Made by a program: the position numbers and the translations under genes. The notes under the pieces were generated by a model. It was not told the origin of the DNA, did not search any database, and saw nothing but the letters and a program-made list of their open reading frames with translations. Shown here one piece after another: positions 1 through 10,405 of a DNA stretch of 18,086 bases (position 1 is its first letter; each line of letters starts with the position of its first letter). This stretch comes from Spirogloea muscicola (Eukaryota; Streptophyta; Zygnematophyceae; Spirogloeales; Spirogloeaceae): positions 522,327 to 540,412 of the forward strand of contig WELB01000088.1 of the NCBI GenBank assembly GCA_009602725.1, written 5' to 3'.

Positions 1-3000
1 GTTACCGCCTCCGCCGCCAGCGCCGGCGGAGGCCGAACGCGAGGGCTCTCCACCGCCGCGGCCACAGCGCCGCCGCGTCTCGAGGTGGAGTCTGTGCGGC
101 GGCGGGCCGCGCCGGATGCGCGACCGGACGGCGGCCGGCGGCCATCGTTGGCACGCCACGGGGGTGCCATGCCGGTGCTGGGCCCCGGCGCAGGCGCGCT
201 GGTGCGGGCGCTACGGCAGCAGAAGGGCCGCGAGGGCGTGCATGCGGTGCTGGAGCCCGCCATCGCCTCCCAGGTCCGGCACCTTCCTAAACCCAGATCA
301 GGATTAGGGGTTTAGAATATGACCTTGGGATCTCAGGCCTCACCGCTCAGGGTTTCAGAGGCCCCAGGTTGTGAGAAGGGGCCCTGGGCGTCACTGCAGT
401 GCCGCCATGGCGACCCACCAGCCCAGAGCCTCTGAGTATTCGTCTACGGGGCCGGCAGTGGGCGGCTTCTCAAGCTCCGCAGCACCTTGGCAACCATCAG
501 TGTGCACACTGACGTGTTTGCCATCGAGACGCACTTCTGATACGTCTCAGTCTGCTGCACAGTTTTGCAGGGCAGACCTGGCGGCGGCGCTGGCCGAGCT
601 CCGGCGGCAGCAGCTGTGGCCGCTGCTCATACAGGTCAGTCTGCACGCCACCTTCTGGTTAACGCTCCCACGCTGCAATAAGATTCGTCATTGTGGCGAG
701 AAATGTCGGTGTGGGCGCCGGCCCTGATGGATTTATCGGCAGAGAAGCAGAAACCAGGACTAGCCTCAGGCCAATCCATGAAGAAGCTGGTGGTGCAGAC
801 TGCACAGCGCCTGGGGTGCACTCATAGGACTGTCAGGCAAGATGGTCAGCGGCTCATCAAGTGGGTTTGCCGTCCAGGTCTATGAGTGGCTCCTGGACTG
901 CGGGCGCTTCCAGCCGGACATTGTGGTCGTCAACCTCCTGCTGGATGCTTACGTCAGGCAGCACCTTGCTTGCGAGGCCGAGGCGCTCTTTGCGCGCATG
1001 ACTGAGCAGCAGCTTTCGGGCTTTCCAAGTGAGGCCTCGTGGAGCCTCCTGATGCGTGCCCGCACCAGTGCCGGACAGCTGCGCAGTGCCGAGGAGGTAT
1101 TCAGCCACTTGGTTGCCCAAGGCTTCCGACCAGGTGAGCGCCCCCCTTTGCAAGCTAGCAAACAGTGAAATTTTGATGTGGTGTCATTAGGCCAGAGAGC
1201 CCACAAGGCTTCAGGTGGCTCCTCTTCTCGCCCACACAAGTCCGCAAGGATACTGCTGGGAGTAATATACTGCCATGATACTAAGCGGCAAAAGCGTTCT
1301 CAATAGTTATTTCCTGTCATTCAGCTCTATGAAGCACTGAACAGGACCCAAACCAGCTGCTTGCTCTCATCTGCAGGGGTGGTGCTTCTTGGACTTACAT
1401 GAGTGTCTTCGGTAGTATGCTTCATTTGGGGTCCTGCTTGGAGATTCATGTGCTAATTAGGATACGCGGATTGGCATTCACCCTCTCAGCTTGGATTGTG
1501 CTACCTAGGTGTTGGAATGTACAACATGTTGCTGGAAATTCTAGGGAGGGGGGGCAAGTATGACCAGGCCACGAGGGTGTTCGAGAGTGAAATGCTGACA
1601 TCCGGAGTGCAGCCAGACCTCAACACCTTCACAATCATGGTCAACATATATGGAAAGGTAGCCGCACTGGTTGTGTGCTCATCTTGTTGCTCATCTCATC
1701 TGCTCCTTGCCGCTTGCGTATTTCGCAATGATGTAAGTGTACAAGCGTGATTCACTGGCACATCATGTTACAAGATAATTTTCGTCTGATGCAGGCCCGC
1801 CGTCCTGAGAAGGCTGCACGTGTCTTCCGAAGCATTTACGGGGCGCTCCTTGTCCCAGATGGACATGCTTTCGTGGCCCTGATCAACGCGTATGCTGCAG
1901 TGGGCGCCCATGACAAGGCTCATGAAACTTTTGAAGCGTTGCTAGAGGCGGGGATCGAGCCCGACACACATGTCTTCAATGGCCTCCTGCAAGCACACTG
2001 GTAGGCCTGTGCAATTTGTACCAAGGCTCCCACATGCAGGCCTATGTCATATATAAGAAATTGCTAGCCCTTTTATCCTAAGCACCGAAGCTTCTCATTA
2101 TTTCGACGGCCTACTTGCCAGCTGCTACTGCGACATTATGCTAATATTCGCCAAGCACCTGATTGCCATTGTGCAGTCAAGCAGACAACATTGACGGACT
2201 TATCTGCGTACACAATGAGATGACAAGGGTGGGCTGCAAACCAGATCAGGGGACCTACCACATATTGATGAGCGCGTTCGGCAAAGCCGGACGTTGGCTA
2301 GGTGACTACTTGCTGGGTCCTGGAAATGACAGAAAGTTGTGGTCTTGTCTATGCGGCTCTCTCTGGATTTTCTTGGTCTTGCAAGCTTCTCGACACACTT
2401 TTGTAAGACCAAGTGCAATATAGACTTGATATGCCACTTGGGCAGGAGTCAAGTTCCTGGTGTGTAGCTTAGGAACCCTGCTCACAACCATTTGTTATGC
2501 TTGGGCAGATTCTGTGAGGAGCTTCACAGAAATGAAAGCAGCAGGATTTGCAGCTACTCACGTTACAAGTATGCTGCTTCTGGAAGCTTATGCTGAAGCA
2601 GGAAGAGTGGAAGAAGCAGAAAACATAGTCCACGAGATGGAGTCTGGTGGACCTGAACCAGATGTAAGAGTCTACAATCAACTTTTGCGTGCATATGGAG
2701 CGGCTGGCTCGTTTGACAAGATGGCAGCCTTGTACGAGGAGATGAAAGCTGGGCCTGTTGTCTTGCCCAATTTAGCATCGCACACAGCAATGATGAGATC
2801 TTATGCCGATCATGATGATCAGGAAAAGTGTTTAGAGGTTTTCACAGCCAGCAGGACGAATGGTCTTGTGGCGGACACAGCAATGTGGACTGCCCTCATT
2901 GCCTTCTATGCTAAGCGCAAGCTCTTCCGGAAAGCTATGGCCACCTATGAGAAGATGGTGGATGCGGGCTGCTCATCAGACTCTTCGACAGCGAAGGCCC

Positions 3001-3143
3001 TCTACTTGTCTTGCCGCAGCCCAGAGCAGGAGTCTGAGGTCCATGGCAAGCTGCAAACAGCAGATACTACGAATCACATGCCTCACCTAAACCTGCAAAC
3101 GAGGAGGCTTGGTATTGACACAACAATCAGTGCAAAATCGTAA
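1..3143 (+). CDS. P-class pentatricopeptide repeat (PPR) protein, At2g35130-like, 5' partial
   Basis: Probable organelle RNA-binding protein acting in RNA processing, stability or translation; its RNA target is unknown. Exons: 1-273 (open from base 1), 563-634, 878-1133, 1509-1657, 1795-2000, 2177-2301, 2509-3143 (TAA stop). Phases agree at every junction, giving at least 571 residues. Eleven repeats of 35-36 residues run without a break from about residue 129 to 517, each starting near a D/P/G/T and ending with patterns such as GxxP; a half repeat follows (to about 534), then a 37-residue tail. There is no E or DYW domain, so this is the P class. Residues 1-56 are rich in Ala, Arg and Ser with almost no acidic residues until residue 29, like a plastid or mitochondrial transit peptide, so the true start lies probably upstream; Met at 169 is the first ATG in frame. 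The VYEWLL segment, the last repeat and the STAKALxLSCxS end match my memory of Arabidopsis At2g35130. The exon 1 donor (CAG|GTCCGG) and exon 2 acceptor are the least certain points. Confidence 0.87.
274..562 (+). other. First PPR intron with a telomere-box-like inverted repeat
   Basis: This intron follows from the phase-0 join of exons 1 and 2. Near its 5' end, CTAAACCC at 287-294 faces its exact reverse complement GGGTTTAG at 308-315 across a 13-nt loop. AAACCC-type boxes are known plant promoter and 5' intron motifs. Calling this one functional is only inference. A second possible acceptor (TTTTGCAG, ending at 570) would break the reading frame with this donor. Confidence 0.4.
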
Positions 3144-3224
3144 CATTGGTCAATGAGGGCATTCTGTAACGTCATTCATTTAGCACTTAGAATGTGCATT
3201 CTTGCAAAGTTGTGGACTAGAATC

Positions 3225-3420
3225 AGGAGGTCAGTTGAACGAGAAGAGGATGCAGAGAGAGGCATGCGGAATATTTCCTCATGCACATCCTCCACAAACA
3301 TCATCATCATGGTCTAAGTTCACCTTTAGTCCATGAACCATTTGCGCCTTCTTCATTTCCTTGATATAGTTGTAATTCACGTGTCCCAATCTATGATGCC
3401 AGACTGAAGAAGAAGGAAAG
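3225..3420 (-). mobile_element. Ty1/Copia polyprotein fragment (GAG-pre-integrase), degenerate
   Basis: Read on the minus strand, this arm encodes WHHRLGHVNYNYIKEMKKAQ, then MVHGLKV and CGGCA, then a stop. This is the HHCC zinc-binding GAG-pre-integrase region that precedes the Copia integrase core, with the His pair and the CxxC pair visible. The frame shifts upstream and stops soon after CGGCA, so it cannot work as a gene. No LTR, primer-binding site or reverse transcriptase is seen nearby. Confidence 0.78.
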
Positions 3421-3849
3421 TAGTCGTTAGTTCATAAAGCATGTGATCGTAGCGATCGGTCCGCTTTGAAGTCAGAACATTGCACAATATACGGAACAGG
3501 TCACCGTGAAAGACTGACCTAACAATCATCTCATTTTCCAACGAGAAGATAGGTAGGTCAGTCTTTGACGGTGACCTCTTCCGTATCTTGTGCGATGTAA
3601 TGACTTCAAGCGGAACCACCACTGCAAACACATGCTTTATGACTAATACTACTTTCCTTGTTCTTCAGTCTGACATGATAGATTGGGGACACATTATTTA
3701 CAACTATCTACAGCAAGTGGAGGAGGCGCAAGTGGATCATGGACTAAAGGTCAAGTCAGACCATCATGATGCTTTTGTGGAGGATGTGCATTAGGAATAA
3801 TGAATCGTTTGCCTTTCTCTGCATCCTCTTCTCGTTCAACTGACCTCCT
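3225..3849. repeat. Large imperfect inverted repeat (hairpin), arms about 295 bp
   Basis: The left arm (about 3225-3520) and right arm (about 3555-3849) are imperfect reverse complements around a 34-nt spacer. The outer ends match exactly over at least 30 bases: AGGAGGTCAGTTGAACGAGA on the left is the reverse complement of TCTCGTTCAACTGACCTCCT on the right. The inner ends match apart from one base: AGGTCACCGTGAAAGACTGACCT at 3499-3521 faces the complementary stretch at 3555-3577. The middle of the arms has many substitutions and small indels. Both arms come from the same Copia coding region, so the structure arose by inverted duplication or by two nested insertions. A transcript across it would fold into a long hairpin. 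Confidence 0.9.
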
Positions 3850-3900
3850 TGAAGTAGTAGGAGGAAGCATTATCTTGGAGATCAAGGGAATCCCTTGGCT
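3655..3900 (+). mobile_element. Second Copia fragment (GAG-pre-integrase to integrase start), degenerate
   Basis: Plus-strand frames give CGGCALGIMNRLPFS and then SSSRSTDLLEVV. This matches the Copia pattern CxxCxLGKxxRLPF...SxRSTxxLExV at the junction of the zinc domain and the integrase core. The HHRLGH part, present in the other arm, is eroded here and split between frames. This copy runs further into integrase than the left copy but breaks off by about 3900. It is a remnant, not an active element. Confidence 0.75.
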
Positions 3901-4333
3901 GTATTGCTGACTTCGTCTAGTTGAATAGGTCAGCAACTTCAGTATCACTAGTCGTGCCCTGTTAAGTTGTGGCCCATGCATCCAGGCCAGAGAGGAAGCA
4001 CAAGCTGGCTAACTGCAACTTGAGTAGAGGCTGACTTCCAAACCTCCAATGTAATGCTTGTCTTTGTAGTACGTTTGACCCCAAAGAGAACCGGAGCAAA
4101 GAACTTGGTCAACACGCTACGCCAGAAGGAGGAGACCTATACCCTTGCTTGCGCTACAGTACATTGCATGCTGGAAGAAGAGCTCCAAAAGTCACAACTC
4201 CCAGCACCTAGGAGCTAGCCACAAGCTCTAAGCTCACAGCAAGCAAATTGCTCATAGGGACTTGATAAGGTGCAAGTCCTGCACAAGGTGCTCTGCCAAA
4301 GCATTGATACAAAGAGGCATGCAGGCAGCCAGA

Positions 4334-7300
4334 TCAATTAGCGGAAGCAATCTCCCTGCTTCGGTTGACGTATGCCTCCAGTGTGGCAAGTGCTCTACCA
4401 CTATCTATGGCCTCCCGTGCTCTCTTAAAGGCCACCATGGGATCCTGAGCTCCGTCGCAGCCGAGGAGATGGTCCGTCAAGCCAGCGTTGAAAACTATGC
4501 GGTCATAGACAGGGCCTCGCTCTCCTCGCAGTGCAGCCATACCCATATCCACGTTCTTCGAGACCTGATCTTAGACACGAGCAGAGCAGGCAGTGCAGCT
4601 TTACTTGCAGTCATCTGACTGCTAGATGACTGGTCTAAAAACAGATGGCTTCTTTGTGTAGTGTGGATGGCATGAACGTGGATTCATGATTGCAGAGCTA
4701 AGGACAGGGTTTACTGCAATCAATTGCATCATCTCAACATCTGCATTGACCATGTCAATGAGATCCTTGCTTTCCGCTAGCGTGTCATCTTACCGAGCGA
4801 TCTGTGCGGGGGGTCGGTGTATCGTCAAACCCGTACGAGGATGCATTCACCTCCATGGTAAAGCTCTCACGATGGAATCCCTCGTCAGTCTCCTCCCCAG
4901 GTATGACGAGCGGCCGGAATCCAGAGCAGTAATTGACTGGCCGACCTTTGACGCTGCTGGTAGGAGAATTGCTCTTTGTCATGAACGAAAGGCCTCCCTC
5001 CTCTCCCTGCCTCCCAAGTAGACCCACGGAGTAAACTTCATAAAGTAGCAATGCAGGATTTGAATGCAATGCTTAGACAGGGCAATAATTTCTAAGCCTT
5101 ATTGGACCTTAACGGCATGTAGCCCAGTGCTCCCATATCATCACTGAAGGAGGCTTGTGCAACATTATACTAGCATACCTTCACAACAAGACCAGCATCT
5201 ATCTTCTGCCTTCGAATGAGCATCAGTAGTGGATGTTCATAGCCCTCGTGATAGAAGCCAGCTATCATGGACTCCCTGCCGCTTGCCTGATCAGCATACC
5301 GGAAACAATTGGTAGCATCAGTACCAAGCCCACATGAGCATCTGCTGATGTCTCAAGTGACTGCCAAACAAAAGGAAAAGAGTAAATCCACTGCCCTTGA
5401 TCAGGCAGTGTGCCAACAAAGTGGCCACACTTCAGTAGGCTAGTGACTACCAACCCGCATTGCTGCAGTCCAGCACGATTGCCTACTTCTAAAGCCTCTT
5501 TTGCCAGAAGCACTGACAGCATTGCAATTAGTTAGTCATAATTGTCAGCACGTGAGCTCACCGTCACCAAACGCTGTACTTTTTCGGTTGTTGCAAAGGG
5601 AGGTCGCTTCTTTATGTGCATACGCATATCCAACAGTGTATACCTGCATCAGATATGGAAAGCTCCATATAAGTATGTATGGCCTGCAGAGTAGTGCGTT
5701 GATATTTAAGAGGGAAAGGTCTGCATCTCGAGCATGCTCCAATAGTTGCTACAGAGAAACGAAATGCATCTAACACAAGAATGTCCATCGGAGTGCTCAC
5801 ATGTGCTACTCTCAACCACTACATATTTTTTCTAATGAGAGCCGCAAGTGAATGTATGGGACATTCCACACACAAACGAGAGAGGAGGTGGTAGGTAATT
5901 GGAGCTGTACATACAGGGAAGGCCGCGCCTCGCGCATACTGAGATATGCGAAGCCAACTGAAGGATCCTCAAGGAGCCTTACAGCTGCTGATGGGAAAAG
6001 GTTTGTGGCAGCACCCAGATGCTGCAGCATCTGCTCCTCAGTCACTCCACCCTGACTTGCATTAAAAATGTGATTATTGACATTGCAACTCTGATTGACG
6101 CACTTCTTCAGCCTATGCTAGTCCTGGACAAGTCAGAACCTTTGTTGACTAAGGCCTTGTCTTAATCATGCACAGCCCAATGAAATGACACTCTGAGCAC
6201 TGGTAAGCACGTACTTTTGGAGGCATCCAGTCCACTCCATGCAGAAGGCACGTCTCCCCATAGCTAGCACGAACAGCTGCTGAGAAAAGCGTGCCTCTAA
6301 AGAATCTCGTATGCCCATCGTACGGCTCACCGTAATGCGTCAAGGATTTGACATGAGCAACAGGAAGAAGTCCTGCAACAGTGCACAGCCTGCATAAGCT
6401 CATGACAGACCCTCACAAAACATGATCAAAACCCTTGCAGGGAAGACTGTCTTGCTCCTGACAGGTCACTGAGTTTTTCTCAGTGCACTGCATCTGTGAC
6501 TCATACTGCACTTCAGGACCCTGGACAATAAGCAATGATACATGACAAGGTTGTATCAATCACTGCGAAGTATAGTGCGCAGCCTTAGTAGCCTCAGCTT
6601 GTCAGAGTCTGGCGGGCTCGCACCCAGCTCATGCTCAAAAGCCATGCAGTAGGCTTTCAGCTCTCGGTCTGTTTCGCGGTTCATCCGCGTGCATATCAAG
6701 TAAGCCGCGACCAAGGCATCGTTCACCTCGCCCGCTGCTCCTTTCAGAGGCAGGATATCCCTCAACAATGCCACAGTCTCCTCAAACCCAAGATGCGCTC
6801 CTTCCAATACCTGCAGCAGCAGGTGTCACGTTCCATGCGAGGCATTCATTCAGCTAATATACTTGGCAGCTACCGCGGCCAGTTCTTTTGACTTTTGGTA
6901 AGGTTGGCTCACTGACAAAACAACATGCCTTACGAATGAAGAGGTCCGAAGCAACAGTCCACAAGATGGCACGTTGAAAGGTATATGGCTAACCCCAGTG
7001 CGGCAAAGTTGCGGAAGGAGTCAGCATGCAGTCTTTCACCTCTCGTAGTGCGCCAACAAGCCTCATCTCAGGGTTACTTCTGCCATTGAAGAGGGGACCA
7101 ACTTCCAGCATCCCATCCCACTCCATGATGGCTCCTTCTGGATCTGCCAGGAAGAGGACCTCCTTGGGGAGTGAGTTTCGAAGTGCTGGCCAAGCCTCCT
7201 CCATGGCTTGTCGTTCGCCGGCGCTCCACTGCGTGGCCAGTGGGAAAGAGGTCGCTCGCAGCGTCATTGCTCCAAAGTATGCCCCCATTTGAGCGAGAGA

Positions 7301-8177
7301 AGCCCTTTCTTCCACTGGCAGTTCCCCTTTGACTGACCCAAAAAGTGTCAAAGGAAGGAGATCAGAAGTCTGTCTTGTACGATTTTCTTAGCATCAAATT
7401 GGCTGAATTGATAGACCTTGCAAAGACTTGCAGGTACTGGTAAAGAGACATACGTAAATCACCATTGCGTGGTGGAAAGCAAGCTGCCACCGGCGCATTA
7501 TGGGGCTGCAGTAGAGCTGCTATCTCCACCTCGAGCTTACCTGATTTGAGCATCAATGCAAGGACGTCTCGGGTCTTCTCATAGTCCAGAGGCCGCGTCT
7601 GTGTAGGGCCCGTGCACACACGGGCCTGCGCCTCGAGCACAAGGGGGTTGGGGCCGACGTCGTCCTGCAGCAGCTGACAGCGTCGATGGTGTACCTGCTG
7701 GCTGCGGCTGACAGGCCTAGACCTCAGCCCCGAACTCGACTCTGCAGGAGCCACAGCGTATGTCTGTCAAGGAGACTGCGAGACTGCCCTGGTCATACTT
7801 GGTAGTAAGTCGATCTCTAAGCTTGAGATGGATACTAGCTCCCACCAATTGTCGTCCCAGCCGTGTTGGGAGACGCGTGGTGCTTGCAGGGCGCTTGACG
7901 GGGCTCGGACTAGAAGCTGTAGCGCTGCTGGTCTAAGAACGCGGCCGTCACCTGGAGCTCCAGTGAACACCTCGGCTGCCGCTGCGAGCTCGCCAGCCGC
8001 CGATTGAGCTGCGGAGGAACGTAGCGGCAGATGGACTGTCTGCCGACGCGCAGCCGGCCATGTCGAGGCTGAAGCTGGAAGGAGCAGAGTCCTGGCGAGA
8101 GCGAGGTCCGTTCGCAACGTGTTGCAGCTGGGGCAGACTCCAGCCAAGTGGCTGGCAAGCTGCGAGGCAGCGGCCAT
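4334..8177 (-). CDS. Plastid anthranilate phosphoribosyltransferase-like protein (At1g70570-like)
   Basis: Member of the TrpD / nucleoside phosphorylase-like fold, in the divergent plant branch. Minus-strand exons, 5' to 3': 8177-7952, 7741-7541, 7332-7040, 6810-6624, 6372-6215, 6051-5915, 5643-5562, 5286-5179, 5006-4794, 4564-4334 (TGA stop). All introns are GT-AG, every phase agrees, and the product is 611 residues. Residues 1-75 look like a plastid transit peptide (MAAASQL start; Ala/Ser/Arg-rich). Conserved blocks: VCTGPTQTRPL near 117-127, AQMGAYFGAMT in exon 3, RMNRETDRELKAY in exon 4, LTHYGEPYDG at 313-322, LLHGVDWMPPK at 345-355, HIKKRPP in exon 7, GFYHEGYE in exon 8, VNYCSGFR in exon 9 and YDRIVFNAGLTDHLLG at 555-570. 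Classical TrpD motifs GTGGD and KHGNR are replaced by GEPYDG and LHGVDWMPPKGG, as in the plant branch, so true anthranilate phosphoribosyltransferase activity is doubtful. The family is clear; the enzymatic role is not. Confidence 0.92.
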
Positions 8178-9082
8178 TGCGCGCGCGGCGGCAGGCGTCT
8201 GCCTGCTTCAACGCGACAAAGCCATCGTGGCCACGATCTCTCGTCGGGGCACTGCCACCGCGGCGCTGCACCGCGGAGCGGGCAAGCCGGGAGCCGGCGG
8301 CATATGCGACTGGTGGTCGCGATTGGCGGCCTCGAAGCCCCCCGTCACAAGGGGCTCATGCCAAGCCCGCACCACGGGCACCGCGCTCAGCTCCTTGTCG
8401 TTGCGATGAGCCGCGGCAGCCGAGCGCCGGGACAGGGCGGCGCCGCAGGTTGCGGCGCGAGGCACGGCGCGCAGTGCGGGACGAGGGGCAGTCTCTCGCC
8501 GATCGTACTTGGGGCCCAAGTGGCTTTGATCGCAACGGCAGTCGTGCCGCTTATGAGACCACCGCCTTCCCTTCGCCTTCGACTCGTCTCCGCCATGGGT
8601 CAATCATTATGCCGCAGGAGCCATGTGGCAACGGTGGGCCCAGCACCCCCCGCTCCGTCCCGACGGCGGGAAACGGGGTCAAGGCGACTCGCCGCGCCCG
8701 TCAGCCCGTCCAGTCGTCCAGTCGTCCAGTCGAGCGAGCAGACGAACGAGAGCGCCTCCGAGCGGACGATCTCGCGACGGCGCCCATCCTTGTCGCGCGC
8801 CCGGGCCCCGCCGGCGCTCCCTGCAGCGGCGGCGGCGGCAGCGGCGGCACAACAAGCGCTCAGCGAGGCCTGCGGTCGTTCAAGCGGCCATCAGCCGCGT
8901 GGAGCAGCCACCTATCTCGGCCACTGCGGACCCGGAGGGCGGCGGCGTGGCTCAGCATGCCGCGGCGCGCCCAGCGCGTCGCGGCGGCGGNGGCTCGGCG
9001 AAGCGGCCGCTGCTGACGGCGCGCCGCATCGAAGGCCCGCAGCGCGGCGCGGCGCTGGCGCCGGGCACGGCTCGCCAGGACG
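8178..9082. promoter_or_regulatory. GC-rich divergent promoter region
   Basis: These 905 bases separate the start codons of two genes that point away from each other: TrpD-like (minus, start at 8177) and 2H phosphoesterase-like (plus, start at 9083). The region is strongly CpG-rich and must hold both promoters and 5' UTRs. I see no clear TATA box. It has long open frames on several strands, as expected from few stop codons at high GC, and none resembles a known protein. It contains an 8-bp tandem repeat, a GGC/GCA-rich run near 8824-8850, and the only N, at 8991. Confidence 0.55.
8708..8731. repeat. Three tandem copies of GTCCAGTC
   Basis: Three perfect head-to-tail copies of the octamer GTCCAGTC sit in the divergent promoter region. 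It is a short simple repeat. A role as a clustered binding site is possible, but nothing here shows it. Confidence 0.8.
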
Positions 9083-10405
9083 ATGCCAAAGGGCTACGCC
9101 GTGGAGCTCTACTTCGACGCGGCGCTGGAGAACCAGATCCTCAAGGTCCGCCAGGCTCCGTCGCAGACGCCCGGCCTCGTCGCCCGGGCCTCTGCCCTCC
9201 CGCCTCGCTGGGTTGTCGGAGCGGGCCTCACATGGCCGTCCCACAGCTTGCCGTGCTCCTAGCCATGCCAATGGCTCGAATCTGGTGCTGCAAGGGGCCA
9301 CCCGGAGTGGCGTCTGGTACGGCAGCTCGAGTGAGCGTGCTTCAGCAACAGCAGGCAGCCCAGAGCCGTTGCTAGACTGCTTCAGTGGCAGCAGCAATTG
9401 GCTCCACGCAGTGCTGAGACTCCCCGCCAGTGGCTGCTGCGCAGACGTGGAATGTGCTGGCGCGCAAGCAGATCAGCACCCGCCTCATCGAGACGGGCGC
9501 TCGTCCAAACATCAGGTTCACGGCTTCCCATTTCAGCAAGTTGAATTGCTCGGAATGCGTCGGAGCAGAGGGACGCAGCCATGGACTGGTCTGACGTGCG
9601 TGCTGTTGGATTGCTGCTGCATTGCAGCCTGTCAGTGCACCCGGAGCTGCAGCCATCCAAGCTACGCACGGCCATGGAGAACTTTGCGCAGCAGCAGCAG
9701 CCCATTGCTGTCTCGCTGGCCTCCATCGGCAGCTTTGCCTCAGCTGATGGCATCCTCTTCTTCAGCCCCGCTCCAACCACTGCGCTCCTCACCTTACACG
9801 AGCAGTTCATGGTGAGAACGTCAGACCTCTGTGCGTTTGCATGCTAGCAACTGCTGGCTCGTCACCAGGTAATGGGCGGATCGGGATCACGCTTTCTTTT
9901 AATTGCATTGCAGGCCCATGACACTGTTACAGGCGATGTTTTCAATGCTCTCCCTGACATTCAAGTGCTGTTGAGGAGTCTAGGGTCAGGGGTAGGTTTG
10001 TCAGGGGTGGGTTTGACACCGCCCATGTACAGAGAGCAGAGTTGGCACTCTCAATCAGCATGCTGAACAGGGCTGCTTTGGCGAGCTCTTCTACAATCCA
10101 TTGGTGTGAGGGGTTGTGTCGAGCAATGGACAAATGACCAGAACCACAGCTCAGCTTGAGTGTTTCTTATCCAGGAGGTGCTGAAGCGACTTGGCATCCA
10201 GAGCAGCGGGCAGTACACACCTGGGATGTGGTTCCCCCACTGTATGGTAGCCCAGGAGGTGCCGAGGGAGCGAGTTGCGCAGGCTTTCTCAACTTTGCGT
10301 GATTTCCGGCTGCCATTGACTGGCCACCTGTGCGACATAGGGCTTGTGGAGGTCTGGCCCGTCCATGAACACTACTCTTTTCCCCTCGGAGGTGACATGC
10401 TTTGA
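9083..10405 (+). CDS. 2H phosphoesterase-like (LigT / cyclic phosphodiesterase family) protein
   Basis: Exons: 9083-9145, 9445-9515, 9628-9811, 10175-10405 (TGA stop). Phases agree and the product is 182 residues, close to the usual size of plant RNA ligase/cyclic nucleotide phosphodiesterase family proteins. The N-terminus MPKGYAVELYFDAALENQIL and the block WNVLARKQISTRLIE are plant-family signatures. Later come SLASIGSF with LFFSPAPT (67-106), W125-F-P-H128, AQEVP and the C-terminal TGHLCDIGLVEVWPV. The superfamily uses two HxT/S motifs. Here the first is Asn43-Ile-Ser45 (AAC codon at 9508-9510), so its histidine is missing. The second is His128-Cys-Met130, so its Thr/Ser is missing. The fold should be intact, but activity is probably reduced or lost. 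No transit peptide is evident. The first donor, AAG|GTCCGC, is weak; the other junctions are good. Confidence 0.88.
9985..10014 (+). repeat. 15-bp direct tandem duplication in intron 3 of the 2H gene
   Basis: GTCAGGGGTAGGTTT is followed directly by GTCAGGGGTGGGTTT, one mismatch apart. It lies in the G-rich middle of the intron at 9812-10174. It is most likely simple replication slippage. Confidence 0.8.

Larger units (their letters stand above)
3144..4333. other. Tail-to-tail intergenic region with retrotransposon debris
   Basis: This separates the 3' ends of the PPR gene (plus) and the TrpD-like gene (minus). It must hold both 3' UTRs. Its only recognisable content is the inverted Copia fragments listed separately. 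I see nothing identifiable between 3900 and 4333; short open frames there have no family resemblance. Confidence 0.7.

Noticed and set aside
85-168. GTG at 85 as the start of the PPR protein
   Set aside because: Nuclear genes rarely start with GTG, and the frame is open to base 1 with transit-peptide-like composition, so the start is more likely upstream of the window.
3165-3169. TGTAA after the PPR stop as an algal polyadenylation signal
   Set aside because: It lies only about 20 nt after the stop codon, and the other genes show no matching signal at a consistent distance, so a chance occurrence is as likely.
5265-5522. An 85-codon minus-strand frame
   Set aside because: It runs through an intron and crosses the exon at 5179-5286 in the wrong frame; the correct frame gives GFYHEGYE.
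8148-9815. A 555-codon plus-strand open frame, and a 318-codon one at 8060-9016
   Set aside because: They lie in extremely GC-rich DNA where stops are rare, overlap the first exon of the TrpD-like gene and exons of the 2H gene in other frames, and their translations are low-complexity Arg/Ala/Pro/Ser sequence with no family resemblance.
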